Source: an uncultured Streptococcus sp. (GTDB lineage Bacteria; Bacillota; Bacilli; Lactobacillales; Streptococcaceae). From it: a stretch of DNA of 33,470 bases. Below, piece after piece: positions 24,501-32,354 of the stretch. The stretch is taken from positions 1-33,470 of the forward strand of contig CAKQDX010000023.1 of assembly GCA_934229725.1 (NCBI GenBank). The letters are read 5' to 3'. The notes below the pieces were generated by a model that had not been told where the DNA came from, searched no databases, and saw nothing but the letters and a program-made list of their open reading frames with translations. The translations under genes and the position numbers were made by a program. The first letter of the stretch is position 1, and each line of letters begins with the position of its first letter.

Positions 24501-25214
24501 GGTTGAGCCTGCTCCAGCATTGGTCAAAACAGTGAGTGCATCAACTGGACGAAGGTCACGGTTTGCGACTGCAAGTCCCATAGCATTGATGAGGTTTTCA
24601 GAGTTAAGACTAGCTTCAGCTGCATTTAATTCGCTGCTTGTCACAGCCAACTCGCTTGTATCTACTTTAAGGGCGCTATTAACAGCCTTTGATTCTGTGC
24701 TAGTAGCTTCTGTTGCTGTTGCAACTGAAGTGGCCGCACCAGTCGTTTGAGCTGAGACTTGACCAGCTGCAGGAGCTTCAGTAGCTGCTGTTGAGCTAAG
24801 GGCTTGTGCACTTGTAGCTACTGAAGTTGCTTGCGCTGTTGCAGACTCAGAACTTGCTTGTGAAGCAGCATGTGACGCTACTTCTGAGCTAGCTGCTGTT
24901 TGACTAGTCGAAGTTGCCTGACTGGCTGGTGCTACTGATTGGGGCTGTTCGCTTGCCAAAGCCACAGTTGACACTGAGCTTGGTGCGTTTTCTGTTGTTG
25001 TTGGGGCCGTTGATGCCGCTGCCGGTGTTGACTGTTCTACAACCACATCAGGTTCAGCAGTTGTTGCCATACCTGTAGTAGCTGGTGCTACCGTTTCATC
25101 AGCTTGTGCGCCCTGTGCATTTGAAAAGATTGAAACTCCCAAAAGAACAGAGGCTACACCAAAGCTGTATTTCCGTAATGAAAAATGTTGGCGTTTATTA
25201 AACATATCTTTCAT
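21585..25214 (-). CDS. Mucus-binding-protein-like LPVTG cell-wall adhesin
   Basis: 1209 aa from the ATG at 25214. The YSIRK-type signal is FSLRKYSFGVASVLLG, with a cut near AQGAQADE. An Ala/Ser/Thr-rich stretch (to about 190) is followed by a unique N-terminal domain (about 190-435). Two 158-aa repeats start at DVTKAT (442 and 600), and a diverged third copy starts at 866. Each repeat joins a Mub-B2-like part (PVVTGYFADK) to a MucBP-like part (VDENGNPIPG ... GYT ... VVYV). After a last MucBP-like segment and a Ser/Gly/Lys-rich wall spacer comes LPVTG (1175-1179), a membrane helix and NRRKKQD. Likely binds mucus glycoproteins; the ligand is not shown by sequence. An ATG 48 nt further upstream (25262) lies in the promoter, so I reject that start. 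Confidence 0.9.
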   Translation of the reverse strand: MKDMFNKRQHFSLRKYSFGVASVLLGVSIFSNAQGAQADETVAPATTGMATTAEPDVVVEQSTPAAASTAPTTTENAPSSVSTVALASEQPQSVAPASQATSTSQTAASSEVASHAASQASSESATAQATSVATSAQALSSTAATEAPAAGQVSAQTTGAATSVATATEATSTESKAVNSALKVDTSELAVTSSELNAAEASLNSENLINAMGLAVANRDLRPVDALTVLTNAGAGSTNPDLTNLGYKLPYLPEQQQHFVSIDYINHLKVGRDNKGIIRAYDYIDNATGRYMVVVNYANLGIIDYVDEAGNKIPNSSTYRINNSTETITANGKTYNKIYDAGITELPPVPAGYRIKYASADKSRANAYVDVLKSERQYDYVNGIATIRSNRSWAYNQSRVVDLVQFANGAQGLDASIDANGGGQYLAPGYRYHIIVEKDTKDVTKATSQTVSYTGADAKTPAANTQNDFSFSGKEDPTTNTTTWTATSHTYGTVKTPVVTGYYADKAVAGGKTVTPDAPNATDTVTYKAFGKFIAVDENGNPIPGVSTTAYTNDPDDATKMIAIDKTIPSIAGYTVKALPASPSNPGEDTRVVYVAIVNDVTKATKQTVTFQGAGDKTPAADVKSDYTFAGKDNQATGKVTWNEASHTYASVKVPVVTGYFADKAVAGGKTVTPDAPEATDTVTYKAFGKFIIVDENGNPIPGVSDTAYINDPNDATKMIAVDKNLPTIPGYTAKVVPATPGDLSSDTKVVYVKNDQKASVTYRDETGGSTLETVALAGKSGEAVGYSTAERIKHYQDLGYVLVTDGYPAGATFDLDSAVDQAWTVSFKRVALDFNPDDAHEPGAPIYPNQPNGPKWPAKDAYLKDVTYTVHYASKDSNAKLPADSVQKAQWKRSLTLDSVTGDILTTGEWKADKTKFDLVLTPLVNGYFADKGRVAAQDVTMDSKVETVTYTKFGKIIPVDEKGNPIPGAEGITYTNDPNDPTKAAMTLVPEVKGYKADKTGVTPSNPGEDTKVVYKLVNAEPAKPAVNKEVGTIVVIYRDEYGNQIKMPLVITNSVGADVNLHGDRYIYRNGVKYELIRQEGKSTDKMTEGQTVVTYIYRKVEDGSTPSTANGGSSTSKAVKATSNGAKGSKGSGSAADGASDGKGSDKKKSGNKDGKKADGSDKAKEGDEQLPVTGDSDNNLEAMGVVVMGLMTGLAAMNRRKKQD
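22160..23891 (-). repeat. Mub/MucBP repeats of the mucus-binding-like adhesin
   Basis: Copies 1 (23891-23418) and 2 (23417-22944) are adjacent, 474 bp each, and close in DNA sequence (for example FGKF.xVDENGNPIPGVS in both). Copy 3 (22619 to about 22160) is diverged and separated by a different 320-bp segment. Copies 1 and 2 could recombine. Confidence 0.85.
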
Positions 25215-25260
25215 AATAATAAAAATCCTCAATATCCAAATTACTTTATATACGTTATCC

Positions 25261-25289
25261 ATTTTATACCATAATTATTAAATTGTCAA
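25261..25289 (-). promoter_or_regulatory. Promoter of the mucus-binding-like adhesin gene
   Basis: Perfect -35 TTGACA (25289-25284) with TAAAAT at 17 bp (25266-25261); an overlapping TG-G-TATAAA extended -10 is at 15 bp. Transcript start about 25254, leader about 40 nt to the ATG at 25214. Confidence 0.8.
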
Positions 25290-25370
25290 ATATATACTAA
25301 TAATTGTTTGTAAATTTAATTTTTCTTAGAAAACATTAATTTTTGGCCCTTATCTAAATCCTTTGATTTA

Positions 25371-25386
25371 TCAAAGCGTTCTAACC
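25371..25386. promoter_or_regulatory. Palindrome upstream of the mucus-binding gene promoter, possible operator
   Basis: CTTTGAT-TT-ATCAAAG is a perfect 7-bp dyad with a 2-bp centre, 82 bp upstream of the -35. The centre is too short for a good RNA hairpin, so a protein-binding site is more plausible. The regulator is unknown. Confidence 0.35.
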
Positions 25387-25519
25387 ACAACTTTCCAAAA
25401 TGAACCACTTTGTCAGTTTTATAATTTTCAAAAGACTTTCATAAGCAGACTGTCTTTATTAAAAATCTGTCTCCAAACCACTCTTTTATGTCTTTTTTAT
25501 GATAGAGATTAAAAGATAC

Positions 25520-25546
25520 AAGATAGGTCGATGACAACCTGATCTT
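25520..25546. repeat. Intergenic dyad with conserved loop, copy 2
   Basis: AAGATAGGT (25520-25528) pairs with ACCT-g-ATCTT (25537-25546, one bulged G). The loop region GTCGATGAC is itself symmetric. It shares GTTGTCATC(T)GACCTATCT (minus strand) with the sbcC terminator at 16936-16970. No T-tract follows, so it is not a clear terminator. Confidence 0.5.
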
Positions 25547-25608
25547 ACGCTTCTCCCATTACCAGTACAATAATAGGTAACACCTCTCTTCGCTAATTTT
25601 TTGACAAG

Positions 25609-25653
25609 ACTCAAAAATCCCCTTGGATGTTTTCCAAGAGGGATTCTTTGAGC
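25609..25653 (-). terminator. Terminator of the M26 metalloprotease gene
   Basis: Long stem: AATCCC-CTTGGA (25616-25627) pairs with TCCAAG-a-GGGATT (25633-25645), extended by CTCAAA/TTTGAG on the outside. On the minus strand TTTTTGAG follows the core stem. It begins 3 nt past the stop. Confidence 0.82.
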
Positions 25654-25655
25654 TA

Positions 25656-28600
25656 TTATTTGAAAATAGAGCTTGTGAAACTATCTGTTTCTTGCAAGAG
25701 TTTCTTGTAGACAGCTTCTTTGAGTTTAGTCGTATGACTTGTTGACACTGACTTATTACCATTCTTATCCGTCTTGATACTTGCTGCATCTTTGGCAACA
25801 GCATCCTTGAACAAGGTCAATAAATCATTGTAAGAGGCAACACTTGTACCCTCAATCGTTACTGGTGTCAAGCCATGTGACGCTTTCTCTTTCACTTCTT
25901 TGAAGTAGGCCTTCTTGAAGGCTTCAAGAGAGGTGAACTGGCCATCTGAAATCTTGCTGATGATAAAGTCATCACCCAGAGTGTTCTTACCGGCCGCTTT
26001 AGCTTCTTGTTTATACTTGTTAGTCGCATAACCAAGGAAGCCTTTTTCATAACCATAATAACCCCAAAGTCTGAAGGTATTATGCTTGAAGGACATGGCA
26101 CCAGGAGAACCCTCGCTGGTATTACCACCATAAATGGCAGACATCATAGGCACATTGACATAGGCAGAAGCGAAATCCTCTGGTTTATAGACACCATTTC
26201 CAGGACCACGATTGGTCATGAAGTTGTTGTCCACAAGGTCGTCAATAGAGGTCAATTTAATAGCCTTTTCACTATCATTCAAAGGACGAACCTTATCGTA
26301 TTGATTTTTGCTGCTACCACGCATTTCCTTATCGACCTTCTTGAACCATGCGTTATTGAGGTCCTGGTTGCCTTGACTGAGGACCGCTTCCCCTTCAAGT
26401 GAGTCAAGAAGCATAAGGGTATCATTGTAACCCTTCATATAATGGTCGATGGCTTCACGTGAATTCAACTTGTTTGGATTTGTGTCATACCATTGATTAC
26501 CATCGTTAGGGCGTTCAAAGGCCATATTAAGTCCTAGTGCTCCGTATTCACCTTGGTGACCCTGAGTAGCTGGTGATTGAAGAAGACCTTGAGCATAGGC
26601 TTCAACATTTGTACCTTCACGACGACCGAAATCGCCAAAGTAGGCAATACGGTCATTGATGTGGGTCGTTTCATGTGTGAAAGCAGAGGCTCCGTACTCA
26701 CTGACCACATTAGACATGATAAAGGTTACCTTAGCACGGTTATCGTAGGCATTGTCGTAAATAGACGCATAAGCACCAGCCACAGCACCATTGTCGCCAT
26801 AGTATTCACCGACTGGACCATAGATTTCACGTATTGGCGCATAGATATCTGTACTGTCTTTAAATTGGCCGTAGCGATCTGGCCAACCTGGCCAACCATG
26901 ACCCCAGACATAGTAACCTTCCCAGACCGGAATGACAATATCCTTGAACAATCTGTCCTTAACCTTATCGGTAGCCAATCGTTGCCAGAAATCAAGATAG
27001 TTAATTTGACGTTGAGCAGCCAAATCAATCTCAGGCTTGAATTTTTCCAGAGTCGTATTGTACTTATTGGCTGTACCATAAGTCATGGTGTCATAGGTTG
27101 AAATCAAGAACATCTGAGTCTTATCAAGATTCAACAAAGGAAGAATCATCTTTCGATGCAAGCCACGGGTTAAGTTGTCATAAGCGCGGTACTTATGCTC
27201 ACCAACACCTTGGTTTTGAGAAGCTTTCTCGACAACATAGACCTTATCCTTAGTCGCATCAATAAACCAGTCGTTCATATTATCAATAGAGGTAAAGAGT
27301 TTTCGATTGTAGTTGAGGAAGTCGTTTAAATCTCCAGATTTAGTATATTTAGCTAGAACTTCACCAAAAGCTTCGTATGTTCTTGAACCACTGATATTAT
27401 TTTCCTTAGAGCCAATCTCAATCAAGCGGTCAAGAACATCCACATTGTTACCATAGAAATCTGGTTTGAAGAGCATGAGTTCTTTGATATTAACATCATC
27501 AAATTTCACACCGTAATAGCGATTCAAGTAGGTCAAACCTAACAAGAGGGCTGCTTTATTCTTCTCAACCTTATCAAGAATCATTTGTTGAGCAGCCGGT
27601 GATTGGTTGAGTTGGTGGTCCTCATTTTCAACCAGCTTAGTGACAAGGCTAGTCAAATTAGCTTTTACAGCGTCAAAGCTTTCTTCCAAGTAGAGATTCT
27701 TAATAGCATTGACCTTGTTTCCTCCGGTACGACCAAGTTTTTGGTAAATTGGGTCAGACTGCAACTCAATCGGTTTCAGGATATCGACAATACCGTTGAT
27801 GAGGCTTGAGTGGTCTTTTTGAACGATATTCGGAGTATACTTGATACCCAAATCAGTGACAGTATACTCCTTAACATTGCTCAATCCTTCAGAACTCTCT
27901 GAAAGCTTGAAGTAGTCTTTGGTACCATCAGCATAGTGAACAAGAATCTTGTTAGCATCGCTTAAGTCTGTGACAAAATTACTGTCCTTCATTGGTGTCA
28001 CTGAGAGCACATCTTTGGTATTCAAGTTATGGTCTTTAGCCAGTTTGTTGGCTTGATAGACAATATAATCCTTGTTATAGAAGGGTTGAAGCTTCTCAAT
28101 ATTCTTGTAAGCCTTATTATATTCAGGCTTATAATCTTGAATATTGGCGAAGTCTGATGGACTAGAAACGTTGTTAAGGGTATTCAAATCGTAAGGCTCG
28201 CTGACTAATTTATCAGCTGTGATCTTGTAGCCTTCAACACGTTTATCAGCTTCTTCCTTGGTCAAATGTTTGAGTTTTTTCGGACTCTTGGTATCTCTAC
28301 CAGTGCCATCTTCGGCAGAGCTATAGCCGATAACACCAAAGAGGTCTTTGATATGAGGTCCACCATCTTCGTCATCCACATCATTAGAAGCAAAGATTTC
28401 TAGACCTTTGACAACCTTGGCATAGGTCACATTGTCTTGAACAGCTCCGTAAGGCCAAGTCTTGGCAACAATACCACCGACATATCTTGTGTTTTTAACA
28501 TCAAGAACACCTTTGGCTACTGAGTTTGTTACCCTAGCCTTAGTTCCTGACTTCCAGCTATTAAGCATGTAGGTGACATATGGTACCAGCATACTGGCAT

Positions 28601-31600
28601 TGGCATTATTGGCCGTAATAGTCGCATCCACATAGGCCCTGTTAACAAATCCCATGTAGTTTGAGCCAGCAATCCCACCAACTGTCGAGTTATTGCCGAC
28701 AGAGTCAATCTTACCGATGAAGGCAACATTTTCAATCTTACCATCTTCATCAATCTTATTAACAATACCAGCCACGTCATTGTTACCGGTCACTGAACCA
28801 GTCACCTTAACATCTTCAATCAGACCTTTGTTTTTAAGGTTAAATCCAACAGTGGCGATTTGATTTTGTCCAGGACGATTGATGTCTACATTTTCAAAGT
28901 TGACATTCTTGATAGTTCCGCCATTGATAACATTGAACAATGGATGCTCCAAATCATAGATGGCAAAACGTTTGTCACCATCGCTAAGCAACTTACCAGT
29001 AAATTCTGTCGTAATGTAGGACTTGCCGTTTGGAACAACATGACGAGCACTCATGCTTTGACCCAGTCTAAACTCACCTGCTGGATTAGCCTGAATGGCA
29101 TTGACCAACTCACCAAAATCATAATAAACATTAGCTTGGCTAGGCTTTGGTTTCTCGATGTAGTAGCTATAGGTTTGAGCAAAGTGATTTTGGGCATCCC
29201 GTTGCACCAAATTGTCCGCCTCTGCAGTTACCTTATAAACCGCTTTACCGTTAACTGTTGTCTCTTCAATAGACTTGACAGCCAAGTAAGTAGTCTTCTG
29301 ATCTGCCGAAGTCATCTTCAAGTAGTAATTCGTGAGGTCTTGAGGTACAGCTGTCAGACGGGTCTCATCCACTTCTGTTTGATTGTCATACTTAATCAAA
29401 TCTGTACGAGCAAGGTCCTTAATCTCAACTTTCTTGAGGTCAAGTTGGATGGTTTGGTCTTCCAAGACTTGACTTTCCTCACCATTGCCACGATCAAAGG
29501 TCATGGTTGTCGTAAGTGTATAAGGCTTGTAATAGGCTAAGTTGGTTAGGTCAACGGTCAAGGTCGTGCTAGGGACATCAAGCGTTTGGACAACTTGTCC
29601 ATCTTGCTTGAGGACCGCTTTAATAGTCGTGATGGCTGCTGAACCTGGATTCGTCAAGTTGTAGCTCAGTTTAGCACTGCGACCCAAGTCATCCTTGTCA
29701 ATCTGTGTCAGTGTAAGCACAGGCTTTTCTGACACCTTGGTCCCTTTATGAACAATACGGTCTTGTACAGGAAGGAGCACGGTTTCAGTGACAGTTGGTG
29801 CCTCAGACGTCTTATTTCCTTTATAGGTCTTATAGACCTTGGTGATTTTCTTTTGACCTTTTTGGCCTTCTTGAACAACCTTAAGAGTGCCCTTTTCAAG
29901 ACTATCATCCTCTTGGATAATCTCCTTAAATGGAAGCTCTACAATAGATTCTTCAGTCGTTGTGCCATCTAGAGACTTGCTACCACGACGAATTTTTCTA
30001 GGTTGTGGCACTTCGATAACCTTACCTGATACAATGGTTGGCTCACCAACCTTGACACCATCAATGGTTTGGTAAATCTTCTGGATTTCTTGGCTACCTT
30101 TTTGCCCCTCTTGTTCGACAACTTCTTCATCCACATACTTGCTATCATCAGTGATAACTTCGATAGGATAATCAATGGCTTGCGTTTCAGTCTCAGTAAT
30201 GCTTCCTACAACTGGGGTATGAATAGGATTCTCAGCTTGGACCAGGGCTTCTCCTTCGTGGCCTGGTTCTTGAGTTCCTTTTGCTTCTAGTTTGCCGGTA
30301 TATTCTGGATTGGCTGGCTGAACAGTAGCTTCTCCTTCGTGACCTGGTTCTTGAGTTCCTTTTGCTTCAAGTTTGCCTGTATATTCTGGATTGGCTGGCT
30401 GAACAGCAGCCTCACCTTCGTGACCTGGTTCTTGAGTACCATTAGCACTGATTGGGCCTGTATATTCTGGGGCCACTGGCTGCACAGCAGACTCACCCTC
30501 ATGACCAACTTCTTGGGTACCATTGGCACTAATTGGACCGGTATATTCTGGCGCTGCTGGTTGAACGAGCGCCTCACCCTCATGACCAACTTCTTGGGTA
30601 CCATTAGCACTAATTGGGCCGGTATATTCTGGCGCGGCTGGTTGAATCCATGCTTCTCCTTCATGACCCACTTCCTGTGTGCCATTTGCACTTACAGTAT
30701 CGTTACTAATTGAACCGGTATACTCGGGATTGACAGGCTGAACAGCAGCCTCGCCTTCGTGACCAATTTCTTGCGTGCCATTAGCACTGATTGGACCGGT
30801 GTATTCTGGTGTAGCTGGTTGAACCCAAGCTTCACCCTCATGACCAAATTCTTGGGTACCATTAGCACTGATTGGACCGGTGTATTCTGGAGCGGCTGGT
30901 TGCACAGTCGCTTCACCTTCGTGGCCAACTTCCTGTGTGCCATTGGCACTGATTGGACCAGTATATTCCGGTGCGGCTGGTTGCACAGTTGCTTCACCTT
31001 CGTGACCAACTTCCTGTGTGCCATTGGCACTGATCGGGCCGGTGTATGCTGGGGAAGCTGGTTGGACAGTTGCTTCGCCTTCGTGACCGACTTCTTGCGT
31101 GCCTTTAGCACTTGTTGGCGCACTGTTTTCAGGAACACTTGGTTGAACGAAAGATTCTCCCTCGTGCCCGATTTCCTGACCACCCTTTTGCCAACCTTTT
31201 TCTTTCGTTTCCTTATCAGTGGCTTCCTGCTTTGGTGCCTTATCGTCTTTTATGGATGGTTCAAGCCCTTTAAAAACAGTTTCCAAAGGCTGTTCAAGTT
31301 CAGGTTTTGCGGAATAACGAAGATAGCCGACATATTCGTAACCATCGATGGTGATGACACCCTTAGCCAAATCCTCTGCACTAGAAACTGACACGGTCTG
31401 ATTAAAAGCACGTAATTCCTTGTTTTGCAAAGCAAGCACTTCTACCGGCATAAAGAGAGTTTGACCTGTAGCCCCAATCAAAACTAGACCAATAAGTTTT
31501 TTACGGTGTTTTTTTGAAAATAAGAGGACAGCCATACTTGCTGTTGCCAACCCTAGACCTGTTGCCGCCCATTCCGTACTGCCTGTCTGAGGTAAAGTAG

Positions 31601-31892
31601 CCGGCGTGTTTCCCTTACGTTTATAGAGCAAATAAAACGTATCTTCATTTTGATAGTCCTTAGGAATGGCATGGACCACTTGTTTCTGCTCTGCTGGTGT
31701 CAATTCATTTTCAGTAACATAGGCCAAATGCACTGAAGCATCAGCGCTGACTTGGTCTGCCTCAACAGGTTTAGACACGAAAAGACCACCTGCTATTAAG
31801 AATGTTCCAATAGCAACTGGTCCAACACCTACTGACAACTTACGAATGGCGTATTTTGTCACTTTTTCAACAACATGATTTGCTTGTTTCAT
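25656..31892 (-). CDS. M26-family zinc metalloprotease (IgA1 protease/ZmpB-like), wall-anchored
   Basis: 2078 aa, complete. N-terminus: YAIRKLSVGVG signal-like segment, then LPQTG (100-104) followed by two membrane helices, the unusual N-terminal anchor typical of streptococcal IgA1/Zmp proteases. Residues 237-565 are twelve 27-aa repeats built on GTQE-GHEGEA. Two G5 domains follow (about 566-638 and 646-716), then a GLUG-like beta-helical part (about 960-1110) and the M26 catalytic domain. Zinc motif H1740-E-T-T-H1744, with E1764 exactly 20 residues after the second His. The C-terminus DSFTSSIFK looks like the natural end of the family. IgA1, other host glycoproteins or mucins are possible substrates; sequence alone does not decide between IgA1 protease and ZmpB. 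Transcribed alone from the promoter near 32002-32030. Confidence 0.93.
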   Translation of the reverse strand: MKQANHVVEKVTKYAIRKLSVGVGPVAIGTFLIAGGLFVSKPVEADQVSADASVHLAYVTENELTPAEQKQVVHAIPKDYQNEDTFYLLYKRKGNTPATLPQTGSTEWAATGLGLATASMAVLLFSKKHRKKLIGLVLIGATGQTLFMPVEVLALQNKELRAFNQTVSVSSAEDLAKGVITIDGYEYVGYLRYSAKPELEQPLETVFKGLEPSIKDDKAPKQEATDKETKEKGWQKGGQEIGHEGESFVQPSVPENSAPTSAKGTQEVGHEGEATVQPASPAYTGPISANGTQEVGHEGEATVQPAAPEYTGPISANGTQEVGHEGEATVQPAAPEYTGPISANGTQEFGHEGEAWVQPATPEYTGPISANGTQEIGHEGEAAVQPVNPEYTGSISNDTVSANGTQEVGHEGEAWIQPAAPEYTGPISANGTQEVGHEGEALVQPAAPEYTGPISANGTQEVGHEGESAVQPVAPEYTGPISANGTQEPGHEGEAAVQPANPEYTGKLEAKGTQEPGHEGEATVQPANPEYTGKLEAKGTQEPGHEGEALVQAENPIHTPVVGSITETETQAIDYPIEVITDDSKYVDEEVVEQEGQKGSQEIQKIYQTIDGVKVGEPTIVSGKVIEVPQPRKIRRGSKSLDGTTTEESIVELPFKEIIQEDDSLEKGTLKVVQEGQKGQKKITKVYKTYKGNKTSEAPTVTETVLLPVQDRIVHKGTKVSEKPVLTLTQIDKDDLGRSAKLSYNLTNPGSAAITTIKAVLKQDGQVVQTLDVPSTTLTVDLTNLAYYKPYTLTTTMTFDRGNGEESQVLEDQTIQLDLKKVEIKDLARTDLIKYDNQTEVDETRLTAVPQDLTNYYLKMTSADQKTTYLAVKSIEETTVNGKAVYKVTAEADNLVQRDAQNHFAQTYSYYIEKPKPSQANVYYDFGELVNAIQANPAGEFRLGQSMSARHVVPNGKSYITTEFTGKLLSDGDKRFAIYDLEHPLFNVINGGTIKNVNFENVDINRPGQNQIATVGFNLKNKGLIEDVKVTGSVTGNNDVAGIVNKIDEDGKIENVAFIGKIDSVGNNSTVGGIAGSNYMGFVNRAYVDATITANNANASMLVPYVTYMLNSWKSGTKARVTNSVAKGVLDVKNTRYVGGIVAKTWPYGAVQDNVTYAKVVKGLEIFASNDVDDEDGGPHIKDLFGVIGYSSAEDGTGRDTKSPKKLKHLTKEEADKRVEGYKITADKLVSEPYDLNTLNNVSSPSDFANIQDYKPEYNKAYKNIEKLQPFYNKDYIVYQANKLAKDHNLNTKDVLSVTPMKDSNFVTDLSDANKILVHYADGTKDYFKLSESSEGLSNVKEYTVTDLGIKYTPNIVQKDHSSLINGIVDILKPIELQSDPIYQKLGRTGGNKVNAIKNLYLEESFDAVKANLTSLVTKLVENEDHQLNQSPAAQQMILDKVEKNKAALLLGLTYLNRYYGVKFDDVNIKELMLFKPDFYGNNVDVLDRLIEIGSKENNISGSRTYEAFGEVLAKYTKSGDLNDFLNYNRKLFTSIDNMNDWFIDATKDKVYVVEKASQNQGVGEHKYRAYDNLTRGLHRKMILPLLNLDKTQMFLISTYDTMTYGTANKYNTTLEKFKPEIDLAAQRQINYLDFWQRLATDKVKDRLFKDIVIPVWEGYYVWGHGWPGWPDRYGQFKDSTDIYAPIREIYGPVGEYYGDNGAVAGAYASIYDNAYDNRAKVTFIMSNVVSEYGASAFTHETTHINDRIAYFGDFGRREGTNVEAYAQGLLQSPATQGHQGEYGALGLNMAFERPNDGNQWYDTNPNKLNSREAIDHYMKGYNDTLMLLDSLEGEAVLSQGNQDLNNAWFKKVDKEMRGSSKNQYDKVRPLNDSEKAIKLTSIDDLVDNNFMTNRGPGNGVYKPEDFASAYVNVPMMSAIYGGNTSEGSPGAMSFKHNTFRLWGYYGYEKGFLGYATNKYKQEAKAAGKNTLGDDFIISKISDGQFTSLEAFKKAYFKEVKEKASHGLTPVTIEGTSVASYNDLLTLFKDAVAKDAASIKTDKNGNKSVSTSHTTKLKEAVYKKLLQETDSFTSSIFK
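30198..31184 (-). repeat. Twelve tandem 27-aa (81-bp) GTQExGHEGEA repeats in the protease
   Basis: Consensus GTQE-x-GHEGEA-x-VQPA, then PEYTGPISAN. Copies 2-9 end in PISAN-type, copies 10-11 in KLEAK, and copy 12 merges into the first G5 domain. Copy 6 has five extra residues (NDTVS), the only break in register. Copies 3 and 4 are identical in protein. The same motif is known in pneumococcal IgA1 protease. Confidence 0.92.
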
Positions 31893-32001
31893 TCATAAAC
31901 TTCCTATTTGTTAATCGTTGTACCCCAAAGGCACGTCAAAAACAAAGACGTTATCGAATAAACACGCACTTTATGCATTTATTAACCTTCTTCCGAAGTC
32001 T

Positions 32002-32030
32002 ATCATATCCTTTTTTTAATATTTAGGCAA
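32002..32030 (-). promoter_or_regulatory. Promoter of the metalloprotease gene
   Basis: Minus strand TTGCCT (32030-32025), 17 bp, TATGAT (32007-32002). Transcript start about 31995, leader about 100 nt, with two hairpins (AATAAA..TTTATT at 31957-31983 and ACGTC..GACGT around 31933-31951). An A7 run lies in the spacer. Confidence 0.55.
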
Positions 32031-32263
32031 GTATTTTCTCTAATTTTTAATCAATATAAAAAACTATTTTTCATCTGAGACTCAGTCTCTATAAAAGTTC
32101 TTAAACCGTTTCATAATAGGATTAGTATACATAGTATTTTCTATCAGTTTAAGTATCTTGAATCAAAACCAATTGCCATCTAATCTTTAGAACGTCTATG
32201 ACATAGCAATTTCCGCTCTTTTTATCTAATATTTTAATATGATACTTACCCTCAAAAGCACAC

Positions 32264-32299
32264 AAAAGAGACCCACCCCTTAGGGATGAGTCTCTTTTT
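32264..32299 (-). terminator. Terminator of the Rib-repeat wall protein gene
   Basis: AAAAGAGAC (32264-32272) pairs perfectly with GTCTCTTTT (32290-32298). The inner part CCACCCC/GGGATG adds wobble pairs. Runs of A and T flank both sides, so it may act both ways. It lies 56 nt past the stop. Confidence 0.82.
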
Positions 32300-32354
32300 C
32301 GAAAACTGAAATAGTCATACTAACTATATTGAGGTTATTGGTCTTTTGACTATT

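Larger units (their letters stand above)
25215..25655. other. 441-bp intergenic region between the protease and mucus-binding genes
   Basis: Holds the protease terminator (25609-25653), a dyad element (25520-25546), a palindrome CTTTGAT-TT-ATCAAAG (25371-25386) and the promoter and leader of the adhesin gene. No supported ORF. Confidence 0.7.
31893..32354. other. 462-bp intergenic region upstream of the protease
   Basis: AT-rich. It contains the terminator of the Rib-repeat gene (32264-32299) and the protease promoter and leader. Between about 32050 and 32250 I see nothing I can name. Confidence 0.65.

Noticed and set aside
26577..27101. 174-aa plus-strand ORF over the HETTH region
   Set aside because: Antisense to the catalytic domain of the protease; conserved coding on the other strand explains it.
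28860..29540. 226-aa plus-strand ORF inside the protease gene
   Set aside because: Antisense to a well-supported domain region, with composition typical of a shadow frame and no family resemblance.
30339..31391. Long plus-strand ORFs (124 and 210 aa) rich in Trp, Cys and Phe opposite the protease repeats
   Set aside because: They are the antisense of the 81-bp repeats: a repeat unit without stops in one frame stays open in all copies. No ribosome site or promoter, and odd composition.
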